A program made the translations under genes and the position numbers. Below, piece after piece: positions 11,412-23,296 of a DNA stretch of 64,000 nucleotides (the stretch's first letter is position 1; every line of letters begins with the position of its first letter). The DNA is from Pleodorina starrii (taxonomy: Eukaryota > Chlorophyta > Chlorophyceae > Chlamydomonadales > Volvocaceae): NCBI GenBank assembly GCA_030267565.1, contig BRXU01000004.1, positions 1,492,001 to 1,556,000 of the forward strand. Reading direction: 5' to 3'. The notes under the pieces are model-generated. The model had not been told where the DNA came from. It saw nothing but the letters and a program-made list of their open reading frames with translations, and searched no databases.

Positions 11412-14400
11412 TCAGTCCGCCAGCTTGATTGCCAGCATGGCCCCCGCCACCCCCGCCGCACCCAGGCTCTGTTCCGGGTCGGTCAGCGCCTGACCGCCCG
11501 GCATTGCGTGAGAGATGACCAGGCTGCACAAGGGGGACAAGGGTAGGGTAAGGGGGGCGGTACCTGAAATGAGCGCGCAGGGATAGGGATAGCGGGTAAA
11601 AAGTACGGACCGCTGCGATGGAACGGAGGCGACAGGGATAAGGGAAGGTTTGAGGCGGTGCTGCCAGTGGGGCGCTGTGACGGATGGGGGGAGGAGGGTT
11701 ATCCACGTATAGGCCGGAGCCCGTAAACGGTATCAAATCAGAAAAGTGGGTGGGTAGCCCAGTGCGGGGCAGGGTGGCGTTTGAAGAGAGAGGCCCCGCG
11801 ATGCTGAAGGACGAGTGGGGTTCGTTGGAGTACGGCAGCGAACTTGCGTCGCAGCGGTCGAAATTGCAAAATGTTCAACGCTCCAACGCGAGCTGACGCT
11901 TGTTCACCCGTGCGCACTCAATAGCTGGTTACTACCGTCGTAAGTGGTGAGCAACAAACGGAGACGAAACGGTGACGAAAAGGGACGCGCAACGGTCGCC
12001 ACCGGATGCGCCCATGCCGCCGCCGCCGCAATCCCTCCGCACATTACGCACACACTCCGCTCCGGCGCCCGCCTTCCCTCGGACCCTCTTCCCTCGGTGC
12101 GAGCAGGCTGCATCCCCTGGGTACGTGACAAAGCAGTCAACGCGGCTCCGGTGGGTCCCACTCACACGCCCGCCTCCGATCCGCCTCACTGACATCCCAT
12201 CCGTTGGGTCGCAACCCCCCAATCCTCCCGGGGGGGGGGCGGCAGTCCAAGTCGCCCTCACGCACCTGCGCCCCGCGGCCGCCTCGGGCACGTGCGCCAC
12301 TCCGAAGTCGAACAGCACCCGCACCGGTTCGGAGCTGCGGAAGCGGCGGGTGACGCGGGTGCCGTCCGGCATGCGCAGCGCCACCCGGACCGCCTCGGGG
12401 TCGCCCTCGGGCGGCTCGGCGGGCACACGGGCGAGCGCCTCGGCGGCCAGCTGCGGGAAGGAACGGGGAAAGGCGCTGACGTGGACGTGGACCCGAAGTA
12501 CACGCACACCGCCATGGCTCCGGGGAAAGGACAGTTGCAGAAAGCGCGGTGGCGGCCGCCGCAACATCCCCGCGCGACTGCCACCGACACGCAAAACCCA
12601 CTTACAGCCAGCTAGCCAGGTTGGGATCAAGCCCGACTCGGCTCACACGACGCCGGCTTCACCTATATCCCCTTCTCTCCCCCCGTCCCTTTCCTTCCCC
12701 CCGCTCCCCACCACCTCCACGCCAACCGCCCCTCTCACCTCCTCGGGCGACTTGCCCTTCTGTCCGCTCGCCTCCGCCTTGGCCCCCTGCGCCCTCTCCG
12801 CCGCCTGTATCTGCTCCCAAATGGCGGCCTCATCCAGATCTTCCAGGCCGGCATCGCCGCCCTCCTCATCGCCGCCCTGGTCCATGGGCGAGGCACCGGC
12901 GGCGTCAGCCCCTCCCTCACCGCCCCGCTCCATGGACATGGCGATCGCCAGGGCCAGCTCCTCGTCCTCAGTCAGAGGAGCGCCGGTGCGCCCCCCGGCA
13001 GCGCCGCCGGACCCGGCCCCGGCCGCTGCTGCTGCTGCTGCGGCGGCGGCGGTGCCGGCTGCCTTGCGCTTCATGTTGGTCTGGGCCAGGTTGGAGGCGC
13101 CTGCGGGGCAGTCGAGGGGACGTACGGAGTACCGTGTGCAAGAGGACGCGCGAGGGGGGACATGAACGGGGGGTATAAAGAGAAAATCGCAGCGGAGAAG
13201 GAGACGGGGTGGAGCAGGGTCCGGTGGCGGACTGGTTTTATTGGAGAGGCCCCTTAGGGCGCGAGGAGAGGGGCAGCAGATGTGGCCGCGGCGAAGATGG
13301 CCCGGGAGGCGGGACCGTCGCGATGTGGTGGTGCACTGGGTTGTGGAAGGTTGGGCAAGGCAGGCACCGCCCCAGCGCGGCAGCCAGCAACTGCTGCTCC
13401 GTTCACTGCCCTGCAACGACCGCGGCGGCGCGGATGGAGGATGACGTTACGCCGTACAGGGGTTTGCCCGGGTACATGTCCCGCAGGTTTATGACCGGCG
13501 AGCAGACACCCCGACATGCACCGATAAAGCGCACCAACCCAACCTGATTGCTTGCCAGCGGGTTGGCTTTTCGCACCACCCGAGCGCGGTCTGTCGTATG
13601 GCCCCCCCGCCCCACCTAGCCAGAAACGCCTGCTGAGGCACGATCAGCCCAGATCGCACAGCGGGGCCCAACATCCAACAAAAACCGCCTACCACGTCTG
13701 CGGCGCTGCCGCATCTTAACCCCACCCCGGTACCGGGCCCTTGACCCTCCAGCCCCGGCCTTTGCGCCCTGCCGCCTCCTCCTCCGCCCTTGCGCCCTTC
13801 CTTCGCGAATCGCAATCACATACCCCGCCCCCCTTTTGTAACCACGAATGGGAAACCCTCCTTCCGCGGGTCCCCGCCGCCACATCCGCATCGCTCACCC
13901 GCGTCCAGCGGCCCGTGGTCCATGAAGGGCACCAACTCCTCCATCAGCTTCTCCGCGTCGATGAAGCCCGACCGGTGCCACATCTGCGCCCCCGTCAGCG
14001 GGTCCACCACCAGGATGGCGGGACACACGGAGCCGCCCGTGGAGGCGGCCAGCGAGTCCAGGCGGTAGGCCTTGATCAGCTCGCGGCCGTCGGGACTGTT
14101 CTCGTGAGTCTGGCAGGAGGCGTGGGGAGGGAGGGCAGAGGGTGGGTGCGGCGGTTTGGGTGAGGGGCGGGTCACGGGTGGGGATGGCCGGGTGGTCGAG
14201 GAGGGCGGGCCTGGTCCCTGGTGGTGTGCTGCGAGTTTGACGCTGCGGTGTGCGCCGCTTCACGGACCGGTCGGCACCGCAGTCCTCGTGTCGAGACATG
14301 TGTTGTGTTGGACGACATAGCGCTTCTCCAATGTGGGTTTGGTACCGCGTCAATCTACCTACCTACCTACATATCTACCTAACGGTATCGCCAAGCGGTG

Positions 14401-15366
14401 ACACGGGCCGCGCGAGCAACTGTACAGCAGCATAACCCCTCGCAGCTGGCCACCAGCCGCCTGCTCTCGGGACAGCTCGCCGTCGTCTGGGCTCCCTCAC
14501 CGCCCTTCTCTCCCTTTCCCCACCCCGCCCCCCACCGGCTTGCCTTCACCTACCCCACCCGGTCGACCCCGCCCTACTACATAAAAAAGGCCGATGCAGC
14601 TCCTAACCGCACATCATATTACCCTTAACGCCGCTCCCCAGATTCACCCCACCTGGTAGAACACGAACGTGCCCTTGAGCACCTCCTTGAGCGCCTCGTG
14701 CGACCAGGTATCCCGGTTGAGCCGGTGGCTGGCGAACTCGGTGGCCGACTGCACATTGAGCAGCAGCCACTTGCCCTCGGTAGCCGCGCGCGCCTTGGCC
14801 AGCTGCGCGTTGCCGCTGAACACCAGGTCGGCCGGCAGCTTGAACAAGTCAGACAGGCCCTGAGTGCCGCCGCCGCCGGCGGTGCCGGCCAGGGCACCGG
14901 AGCCTGCTGCGGCGGCGCTGGGGGCCTGCGAGCCGGCCGCGGCCGCGGCTGCCGCGGCAGCCGCAGTCTCCGCGCGGAAGTCCCGGAACACGTCTACCTG
15001 GGCGGGCGGCGGGCGGCCGCTGAGGCCATGGTACTGGTACATGGCCCGTGGGTCGAAATCGTCGCCGTAAAGGCGCTCGACTTTGGTGGGAAGCGGCGCG
15101 CGCACGCCGTCGTCGTCCAGGTGGCCGCCCACTGGGCCGGCGCCGCTGCGCTGCCTGCCGGCTCCGCCGGCTGCGGCGCTGCCTCCGCCAGCCGCCGCGC
15201 CCGTGCTGCTGGCCCCGCCGCCTACATGCCCCTCGGCAGCGAAAAAGAGCTGAACAGCTTCCTCGAGGTTGAAATTCGCTGCCTCGAGCATTTGGATGGC
15301 GGTTCCATCGTCCGATCCTGTAATAGAAATGAACTCAGCGACCAGGTCGCCCCCACTGTCGGCCAT
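11412..15366 (-). CDS. UBX-domain protein, UBXN7/PUX7 type (UBA-UAS-UIM-UBX), 527 aa
   Basis: Five exons: 15366-14653, 14109-13899, 13100-12739, 12450-12266 and 11523-11412. All phases match and the CDS is 1584 nt. Domains in order: a UBA-like helical bundle near residues 1-50 (VAEFISITG, then AIQMLEAANFNLEEAVQLFF); an Ala/Gly linker; a thioredoxin-like UAS domain spanning exons 1-2 (KWLLLNVQS, then NRDTWSHEALKEVLKGTFVFYQ, then VCPAILVVDPLTG); a ubiquitin-interacting motif (EDEELALAIAMSME); and a C-terminal UBX domain (VRVALRMPDGTRVTRRF, then VRVLFDFG, then LVISHAMPGG). In this family the UBX domain docks on the Cdc48/p97 ATPase and the UBA and UIM hold ubiquitylated clients. It therefore most likely recruits substrates to p97 in cytosol or nucleus. 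The start is the ATG directly before ADSGGDLV. It is head to head with the C5orf34-like gene. Confidence 0.9.
11699..11732 (-). repeat. Copy 1 of a 34-base intronic motif
   Basis: Read on the minus strand it contains ACGGGCTCCGGCC followed by TATACGTGGATAA. It matches 38596-38629 at 32 of 34 positions. It lies in the last intron of the UBX gene, in the sense orientation, about 175 bases from the acceptor. Confidence 0.85.
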
Positions 15367-15814
15367 GGCTGCAGCGCTGCGTTGATGTGTCAGATCAGTC
15401 ACGGACTAATAGCAATCTGCTCTCGTAATGTCCTGTGTACTGTTCTCCTCTAATTCACACCACAATGCACCCAAATCTTTTGAACGCGTAGAATGTTCGG
15501 TTGAAGTAAAGTGCACGCAAACGTCTATCTTCAGGGCGCGACAAGGCGTTGCAGTCCAACGTTCCGATCCGCGGGCTTGCACATAATATGCATATATTTG
15601 CATTATGTTTATGCATACATGCTAAACCCTATGCGCGGAATTATCGAACACCCCGAGAAATTCGGTTCGGTTCCAGAATCCATTCAAAGTGCCATGCATG
15701 GGAATGATTGTAACGACCGCAAAAACATTGCCTAGCAAAAATGTTAATACCTAAGACGTCATACAGCCGCCAAGAGCGGAGCTGTCCCCACGGAACAACT
15801 GGACGCGTGGGTCG
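15367..15814. promoter_or_regulatory. Divergent promoter region, UBX gene / C5orf34-like gene
   Basis: The 448 bases between two opposite start codons must hold both promoters and 5' leaders. The centre (15590-15640) is AT-rich with several ATGCATA/TGCATAT stretches. I cannot assign a TATA box to either side. Confidence 0.5.
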
Positions 15815-18002
15815 ATGTGTTCGCCACCCACGAGCTCCGGCCTCCCTGAGCTCTGTCGCATATGCATTTTGGAAGATTGCCGGGCGAAGGCCACATTCTC
15901 GGATAACACCATTCTTCTTACCAGCAGCACCGGAAGCGCCTTCCTGATAAAGACGCCGGATGGTCGGTCCACGCATCACGTCAGCGAATACGCTCTCACC
16001 TCTCACAGCCCGCTGCTGGCAGCAGTGCTGGAATTCCGCAACATGCACGTGGAGCTGCCGTGCTTCTGCAAGCCCCTGGCGCGTGTGCTGCGGTCCGGCT
16101 TCACCCTTGGGTACGTCATTCGGGATGCCACATGGCCCACGCCGTGCTACGCGATCGCGGAGGGACTGGCGCAACTGCAGTCGGACGGCAAGGTGGCGCT
16201 GAGCAGCGAGGACGGCGTGGCGCAGGTGGTGCTGCACGGCCACCAGCGGCGCTTCGCGGTCTGCTACCCGCTGCTGGTGGCGGAGCGGCCACAGGATGCC
16301 AAGTACGACTACGTGTGGCAGACGCAGGTCTTTAGCGTCGCCAGCTACCCGCCGCGGTGGGGGCCCGCGGTGCGCGCTGCGCTGCAGGTCACGGCCCTCC
16401 TGAGGCAGAGCGTGCAGCAGCCCTGTCTCGCCACGTCGGGGGAGTCCCCTGGGCCGTGCTGTAGCCCGTCCGCAATGGCGGAACGTAACGCTGGCAGTCG
16501 GGCGGCCGACCCAGATCCAGATCCAGATGCTGCCGGCTCTGGCGGTAGCGGCGCCGCATCACATGACCCGGTCAGCTTCGCCACGCCCTCGGAGCGCCGC
16601 AGCACGCTACCACGCGCGGACGACTGCGTTCGCAGCGCTCCGACGGAGCTACGGGTGGAGGGCTGGTGGAGCGAACCGTCGCTGTCGCTGCTGCCGCCGG
16701 ACGACGTGGTGTCGTTCGAGTGGACGCCGCAGGCCACGTACCAATACCTGCCAGAGGCGGGGGAGATGGAGGTGTGGGTGCACGCTGACGAGTCGTGCTT
16801 GGTGTCGGCGCGAGGCGGCAGGTTCCTGGAGCACTTCAAGGGAGCGGACGGCGGGGCGCACAAGGTGTATGCGGCTAACTGCGTGCCCGACGCCGTGTGG
16901 AGCCGGGACCAGGCTTGCCGCTACCCGTTGGCCTCGCTGGCTGCGCACGCATTAAAAATCAGGTGCGCGCTGGCGGGAGCTCCGGGGGGGGGGCAGCGGG
17001 TGAGGGGGACACATCTGTTGTCGCCTTGCAGCGCCGCGCTGTAGAACGTTGCGCGCCGGACGCTGCAGGGAATCGAAAGAAGTGTGGCTTCACCAGTCTC
17101 CGAGATGGTTGCACGGCTTGAGGCTTTACAGTGTCTGAAAGTGGCCTTGTTTGGGGCGGGCAGGGCACTTTCTTGGCAATGCCGTAGGAGAGGGGGTATT
17201 AGGACAGGACCGAAGGTGGCGAAGCCGCCCCAAGTCCGGGGCATAGAGGTCGCAACAGCGGCGTGCCCCGGGACGAAAGACAATCAAGTAGCCGCCATGT
17301 AGCCGCCACCCGACCCGTGCCCTTGCGTTCGCCCGCGGCAGGTCGCACAACACGACGTTGAGAGCGGCCCTCGCAGCAAGGATGCCGGTCGCTTCCGCGC
17401 TGCAGGACGGCGCTGCAGGACTCCCCCGCCCGTCATGTCCCGGCAACGGCCCTGGCAGCATCGGCACCTTGGGCGACGACCTGTTTGCGGTGGCCTCCAC
17501 TGCCGTCCTGGAGGAGAGCAGCGTGCCGGGCCACGGCCAGTTCACGGCCTACGAGGACGGCCGCGTGCGCGTGTGCTTCCACGACCGCACCATCCTGCAC
17601 ATGTGCGTGGCGCAGTCGCACTGCAAGCTGGTGCTGCCGGACGGCAAAGCGGTGGTGGTGGCGGTGGCCAACCCCGTGGGGGTGGAGCCCTACGTGGAGG
17701 CCGCGTGGGAGTTTGCGTGCTGGGCTTTCAAGACGCCCGAGGAGCGCGCCCAGGAGCTGCGGCTGCAGGCGCGTGTGCGTGCGGAGCTGCTCAACTCGGA
17801 GCGCATGGCGCAGATATGCGAGCACTCGGCGACGGGGGCGCTGCCGCCGAGCCTGACGGCGTCGCCGGCGCGGCTTCTGGGGCTCACGCAGGCTGGGCCG
17901 CATGCTGACGCGTGTCCCCCGGCGCCGGAGGCTGTCACGGACCGCCAGGCGATGATTGAGAAGCTGCTCAGCAATAACGCGCGGCTTTTGCAGCGGCTGT
18001 GA
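15815..18002 (+). CDS. C5orf34-family protein (DUF4524/DUF4520-like), 602 aa
   Basis: Two exons: 15815-16962 and 17342-18002, joined in phase 2 through a GT-AG intron; the CDS is 1809 nt. The N-terminal part (ATFSDNTILLTSSTGSAFLI, then HHVSEYALTSHSPLLAAVLEFRN) resembles the N-terminal domain of the animal C5orf34 family. The C-terminal exon carries its hallmark stretch, GQFTAYEDGRVRVCFHDRT, followed by LPDGKAVVVAVANPVG and FACWAFKTPEER. The middle, around residues 215-275, is low complexity (repeated Asp-Pro, Gly/Ser). The biochemical role of this family is unknown to me. The start is the first ATG in frame; an upstream non-coding or short coding exon is possible. It is tail to tail with the Ran gene. 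Confidence 0.7.
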
Positions 18003-19897
18003 GGGAGACGGTGCCTGATGTACATGCTTGTAGGGCCTATGACTTTGTGCCAACGTACCTTGTCGTATTAGCCGTACCTTGTTACAGTTGAGGGACCATG
18101 CCCACCCTCGTGCGAGACCCTAATATCCCGCAATGGTGAAGTGACCCGCACTGTAGTGACATTGTGCTTGGCAAGAATGAGCACCGCTGCATGGACCGTC
18201 TGCCTCGGACCGGGGCTGTTGGAAGTTGGGGACCCGTGCGGGCGACTGATTCCATGTCGGCTTTAATCGACGTGCGTGCGTAGGCGAGTCTCCCCCCCCC
18301 CCCGTCTCCGATGCGGTATCTTCTTGTTAACCCCCACATAGGCTGACCACAACTCCATTACCGACATACACACCGGATCTTTCTAGGGCATAGCTTTAGC
18401 TTCGTGGGGTATATTTCATGGCAGGCGCGGTTGTGACGCTGTATGGAACATCCGTCTGTTTCAGGGACGTTCACCCCTTACTTCATCCACGGGCGCCTTT
18501 GGGTTTCTCCGAAATGTCCATTGCGCTGGTTATACATGTCAGAGCCTACAGTCCCATGCTGCCTGACGGACGAAGCGTAATAATGACAAATGGCGGGCGC
18601 GATTGTGTGGCAGGCGTAGGATCACTGCTATACTGCCCATTCGTGGGTATCTTACCCGCCTCCCCGTCGGTCGAGCGGACGTCCGGAGTCCAATAATGCG
18701 TCAGGTTGCCGCGCCTCTGCAATATATAACCCCTTTTGTATATGGTCATGACTAGGTGAATAGGTCGCTGCAGACACAATAAGCGAACCCCATTCGCTCC
18801 GCCAAGACCGGGTCGTAGTTTTACCTGCCCGCTTCACGCAACAAACCTTCTTGAGCAATGTTTCTGCGCGGTCCACTCCGCTTCCGCTGATACTAAATCG
18901 CTTTTCCAGCACTGCCAGACCGAGTCGCAAGATATTTAACTGACAATGCCTTATCTCATGCAACCCCCTGAAGTACCGGTCCCGCTTTCCCAGAACCCCT
19001 TGGTTGCCTTCGCATTGACTTGGGAAGGCCCGGGCGCCCGGGCTTATCCAGATGGGTAAAAGCACGTTGCGCGTGTGGAGCACAGGAAGGATGTAGATGG
19101 CCATATAGCTACAAGGGCAGGCCACCCGCCGGGTGTAACCGTCGCTTCGCGATGAAAACGTCCGCTCGCATCGCAGCCCTCCATCAACACCCACTCGCCC
19201 AAAACCAGAAAAGAATACGCAGCTATCAGGTGCTCGGTCTCCTGCATATCCAATCCGTGCGCACAGGCGCACCACCGTAACCGAAGTGTCATACCACGCT
19301 ATCCGACCACACTCCCAAACCCAAACCCTGGCACGTGTGAATGTCGTGCTCTTACTAGCTTCCTGCAGTCATCCAGGCAACCCACGCGCAGTCAAGTCAT
19401 TCGTTTCATCGTATCCAATCAGCCTATATCCGCCCTAGAAACCCGCAGGCAACGCGACTGCGCGTGTACGCATCTTTGCTACCTCCTGCGGCGAAGCCTG
19501 CGCTCATGTAGCAATCCTCCACGCACTAAGCAGCACGCGCATCCACTGTTCCCCGTTCAGCCGGACGAATTATTCAAGCAGCTGCGAAGCGGAATAGGGG
19601 AGGGGTGGACCAAGGGCAAGAAAACCCAATCGTCAAACCCAAAAGATTGAGGGGGGAACATGGGGGAACAATCCTGGGGGAACAGGGGGGAACATCCCTA
19701 TTTCCAACTAAACGCGAACGTCGGGAGATAATCAGCGTTGGAGCCACGTGCTACCCCCGGACGGAATGACGGAGAACCTACGCGTCCCCCACGACAGAAC
19801 CTCAAACACCTGCCTTTGGCGGGCCGAAAGAGATGGCAGCCAGCTACGGTTGTGCAGCCGCTGGCGACGAGCTGGCAGTTGGCAGGACTGCTCTAAC
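18003..19897. other. Convergent intergenic region, no gene seen
   Basis: Moderate-GC sequence between the stop of the C5orf34-like gene and the stop of Ran; presumably two 3' UTRs. A TGTAA lies at 19134-19138 (+). A perfect 16-base palindrome, GCCCGGGCGCCCGGGC, lies at 19028-19043. Short GGGGGAACA repeats lie at 19651-19694. Confidence 0.5.
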
Positions 19898-20731
19898 TCA
19901 AAACCCCAGCTGTGCACACGTTGTTTAACAATCTCCAATGTACTGACACTGAGGGCGAGATGTCCCGCACACTAACACACACGTTACCCACCTCGTCGTC
20001 GTCGTCCGCCGGCAACGGTGCTTGCGCCGCCGCCTCCAGCTCCGCCTCGTTCCGCTGCTGCTCTGCAAGGTCGATAGCCACCTCCGGGGGCGGCAGGGCG
20101 ACCTCCTCCACGAAGCTCAGGTGGGGGTCGCCCGTCAGCTTGCGGGCCAGGTACAGGAACGGCTTCTCGTAGTTGTAGTTGGACTTGGCCGAGATCTCAT
20201 AGTACTGAAGGTTCTTCTTCCTGTGGAAGGTGACCTGCTTGGGCTTGACCTGGCGGTTCTTCACGTCGACCTGCGCGCCAATTTGCCGCCGGAATGGCGG
20301 CAGTGAGCACAATGCCTAAAGGTGCAACCAAAGCGCGCCCAAAGTTTTACCTTGTTGCCGCACAGGACGATGGGAATATTCTCGCAAACGCGGCAAAGGT
20401 CGCGGTGCCAGGTGGGGACGTTCTTGTAGGTCAAGCGCGATGTGACGTCGAACATAATAATGGCGCACTGTCCGTGAATGTAATAGCCGTCGCGGAGGCC
20501 GCCAAACTTCTCCTGGCCAGCAGTGTCCCAGCAGTAGAAGCGAATCTTGCCGCGGTTCGTGGAGAAGTCCAGTGGCCGAACCTCCACGCCAATCGTGGGC
20601 TCATACTTCTTCTCGAACTCGCCAGTAACGTGCCGCTTCACAAAGGTGGTCTTGCCGGTACCGCCATCGCCAACTAGCACAAGTTTAAAGGCGGGAACGC
20701 CCTCAGGAGTGACTTGGCCGGGCAGGGCCAT
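19898..20731 (-). CDS. RAN: Small GTPase Ran, 223 aa
   Basis: Exons 20731-20351 (127 codons), 20270-19992 (93 codons) and a proposed 12-base terminal exon 19909-19898 encoding Leu-Gly-Phe-stop. The protein has all Ran motifs: P-loop GDGGTGKTT, switch [21 protein letters not shown] (split exactly by intron 1), [19 protein letters not shown], and an acidic tail PADDDDE. Ran is the nuclear transport GTPase. It cycles between nucleus and cytosol, loads and releases importins and exportins, and also acts in spindle assembly. The length fits the family (216-221 aa is usual). The terminal micro-exon is inferred because the frame past the acidic tail would otherwise read on into [10 protein letters not shown]. 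An alternative acceptor nearby would give a slightly different last few residues. Confidence 0.95.
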
Positions 20732-22384
20732 GGTGGCGGAACGAAAGGATCTACTGTGGAGATCTGCTGTTGGTGTCCGGACTTGGGCGGCTGGGTGGCG
20801 GGAGTCGCTAGCAACCCGGGCAGAATGCTAAGACACAATGGAAATGACATATACTGCGCGCTCCACTTGAAGCGCCGTCACCATCGCCGAGGTGTACGGC
20901 ATTGTCGGCCAAAAGTTTCAAGAAAGCCCGCGCTTTCATTTTCAGTACAGATGAAAACGCATTTGAAAGTGACATAGAATTCGGCGCTCTAAGACGGGCC
21001 CATTGCCACAAACTCAAACGAGTGTGTCCTTACCTTGCAAAGGCTGTCTTTGGCGCTTGCAAGATGTCATCTCCATGTTACGAAGCGGTATCATGTATGC
21101 GTCAAGGGCTGGCTTGCGCTGGGAAGGGAGATTCTGGGTTGCGTGCAAGGCGTGCACAGAAAATAGCGACAGACCCGGCGCTGCGGATCATTTAGGTTAT
21201 TGGCGTGTGTCTACTATGGTTTTGGTAAAGCGCGTTTGGTTTGGCGGATTGTGTGTAATTCCCGTTGGCTTGAACCGCACATCCATCGTCCCAGACGGGT
21301 AAGCAAGGGCATGACACAGCGATGCTTCAGCAAGGGGCCAAGGCTGCAACAAAATAAAGCATGCCGCCCGAACGCGTTGTGTGGATGCAATTCATTGGCG
21401 AGGCCGGTGCCGGCAGCTGTCACGCAACGCGCCAGGGCTCCCGCTGCTACGCAAGCGGCTAAGGACCGAGTAGCACGCAACAGAAACCCACCCTACATAT
21501 ACCTGCGGTTTGGCTTATAACACAAGGGGTGGAGTTTATGTGTTGATAACGGCTGTGGTTGCAGACCCCTGGGTCCCTCACAACCCCTGCAGCCCTGGGC
21601 AGGAGAGGGGCTCAAGCAAACACTTGTGGTGGGCCTGCGCGGAACTTCATGGTGGGCACTTCATAAGGAGTAACCTCTAGTCCTGGTTGCTTTCCCCTGC
21701 TTGCATATTTTTCTACAATATGCGGGTATGCCCGAGTCAATAGAGCCGGCAGGAGCCTAGGGGAGCCATGCCCAGCCTTATCGAATACCGTTCCATAAAT
21801 TTCCGGAAAAAAGACAAAGCCAGACCATGTCAGGCAACACGGCAGTCCACCTGACAGCAACGAGTAAAGCGAAGGGGAGGAAAACACAGAGGCCGGAGAC
21901 CTGGGGGAATAATCGCCGGGCTCTGGGAATTACGGCGGGCGCCCCTCGGCCTCCCCCGAAAACTGAAAAAGCCGCACCACCGAGCCTGTCAGGCACCCTC
22001 GGGCTGAAGCTGGTTAGGGCCACCACTGGTGCACTGGAACAGGCCACAGCCCGTGACAACGGACCAGCGCAGAACCAGTCCCTCCGCTGTCACCGCTTTC
22101 AGCCCACTGTGGCATTAAGTGTAGGAACTAGAGAAGCGTCGTGCCCAACGCACCCACCCAACGAACGGCTGGCCGGCTGACCGCGGCCGACCCGCACGAA
22201 GGGAGCAGATAGGTCGGCGATTCCCCCCAGGGGTCCACCCCGGCAAACCGAATCATTCAAATAGCTATTACTGTGTGGCTCCAGACCCGGAGGCGCAGCC
22301 GACGGGTCAACTGCTACGGGCATTTTGCAAGTTGCAACGTGGCATGCGCCAGGCAGGTAGGTGGGCACAACGTCGTGGAATCCG

Positions 22385-22411
22385 TCCTGTCCTGTCCTGT
22401 CCTGTCCTGTC
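22385..22411. repeat. CCTGT pentanucleotide repeat
   Basis: Five tandem CCTGT units followed by CC. Confidence 0.9.
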
Positions 22412-22826
22412 CCCGATCCTCCTCTAGCCACGCAGGGGCAGGTTCAGCTGTTGCATTTGGGCCGAGCACTGCGCCGCAATCCCGGGGAAGGGAAGCCAGG
22501 CCGGCTCACGCAGCAGGGGCCAGCCTGATGCACACCACACCGCACCCGCACTATCACCTCCCGGGGCCAGGGTCAGGGGAGGCGAGGGGAGGGGAAGGGT
22601 CGGACGCCCAACCACTGGGCACCAACTTCCACCAACAGAAGACGCGCCGCGCAGGGTTGGGTTGGGGTCCAGCATCAGCACCGGCCCAGCGCGGGGGCTC
22701 CACATCCAGCGACCCCAATAATCATCATCCGTAGATCCTGATCCTGATCCCACCCTCCAACTCGGCCCAAGTCACGCTCCTCCTGGTACTGCAGCGGTGC
22801 GCAAAATGTACCCGTGAAAGGCGGCT

Positions 22827-22850
22827 GGGTGGGTGGGTGGGTGGGTGGGT
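22827..22850. repeat. GGGT tetranucleotide repeat
   Basis: Six tandem GGGT units, a potential G-quadruplex on the plus strand. Confidence 0.9.
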
Positions 22851-23296
22851 GGCGTCCGGTGCCCCTGAGGTGTAACCGCCGGCTCGCCTCTGGGGATGGA
22901 AAAGGTGTGCCGGATGGGCAGGAGGGAGCGTAGCCGTACGACAAGTCACGTGCGGGTGCCGTCCCCTGGTCGGCCCACATAGGTCACAACACAAACACAC
23001 GCCAGCGTCAGCATTCATCCGATTCAGTATCCGGCTCTGTGCCACCTCGACATCTTCCCCTTGGGAGGCGGCGCGCATGAGGGCCCACGTGGACCAAGTG
23101 ACGTACAACCCACCGCCCCCCCCCCGTTGCTCAGAAGCAGGGTGCACGAGGAACAGGAGGGGGGTCATGAAAAAGCGAGCTCGGGCACTGGGGGTACGTG
23201 CGGGTGGGCCGGCTGCCCTGCAGCGAAGTCTCCGCGTCCTCCGCTTCCCTCGTTCGTTGCGATCCATCTCGGTGGGATCCCCTCATTGGTGCCCCG

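Larger units (their letters stand above)
20732..23296. other. Intergenic, upstream of Ran
   Basis: It contains the Ran promoter and leader, the 3' region of the OPR-like gene, and short satellites. No frame has recognisable protein content. I could not find a clear 3' end for the OPR-like gene in it. Confidence 0.45.

Noticed and set aside
10240..11736. 498-aa minus-strand ORF
   Set aside because: It overlaps the last UBX exon in another frame, has no motif and simply reflects high GC.
19028..19043. Perfect 16-base palindrome as a regulatory site
   Set aside because: A GC-only palindrome in GC-rich DNA with no neighbouring promoter. I cannot tell it from chance.
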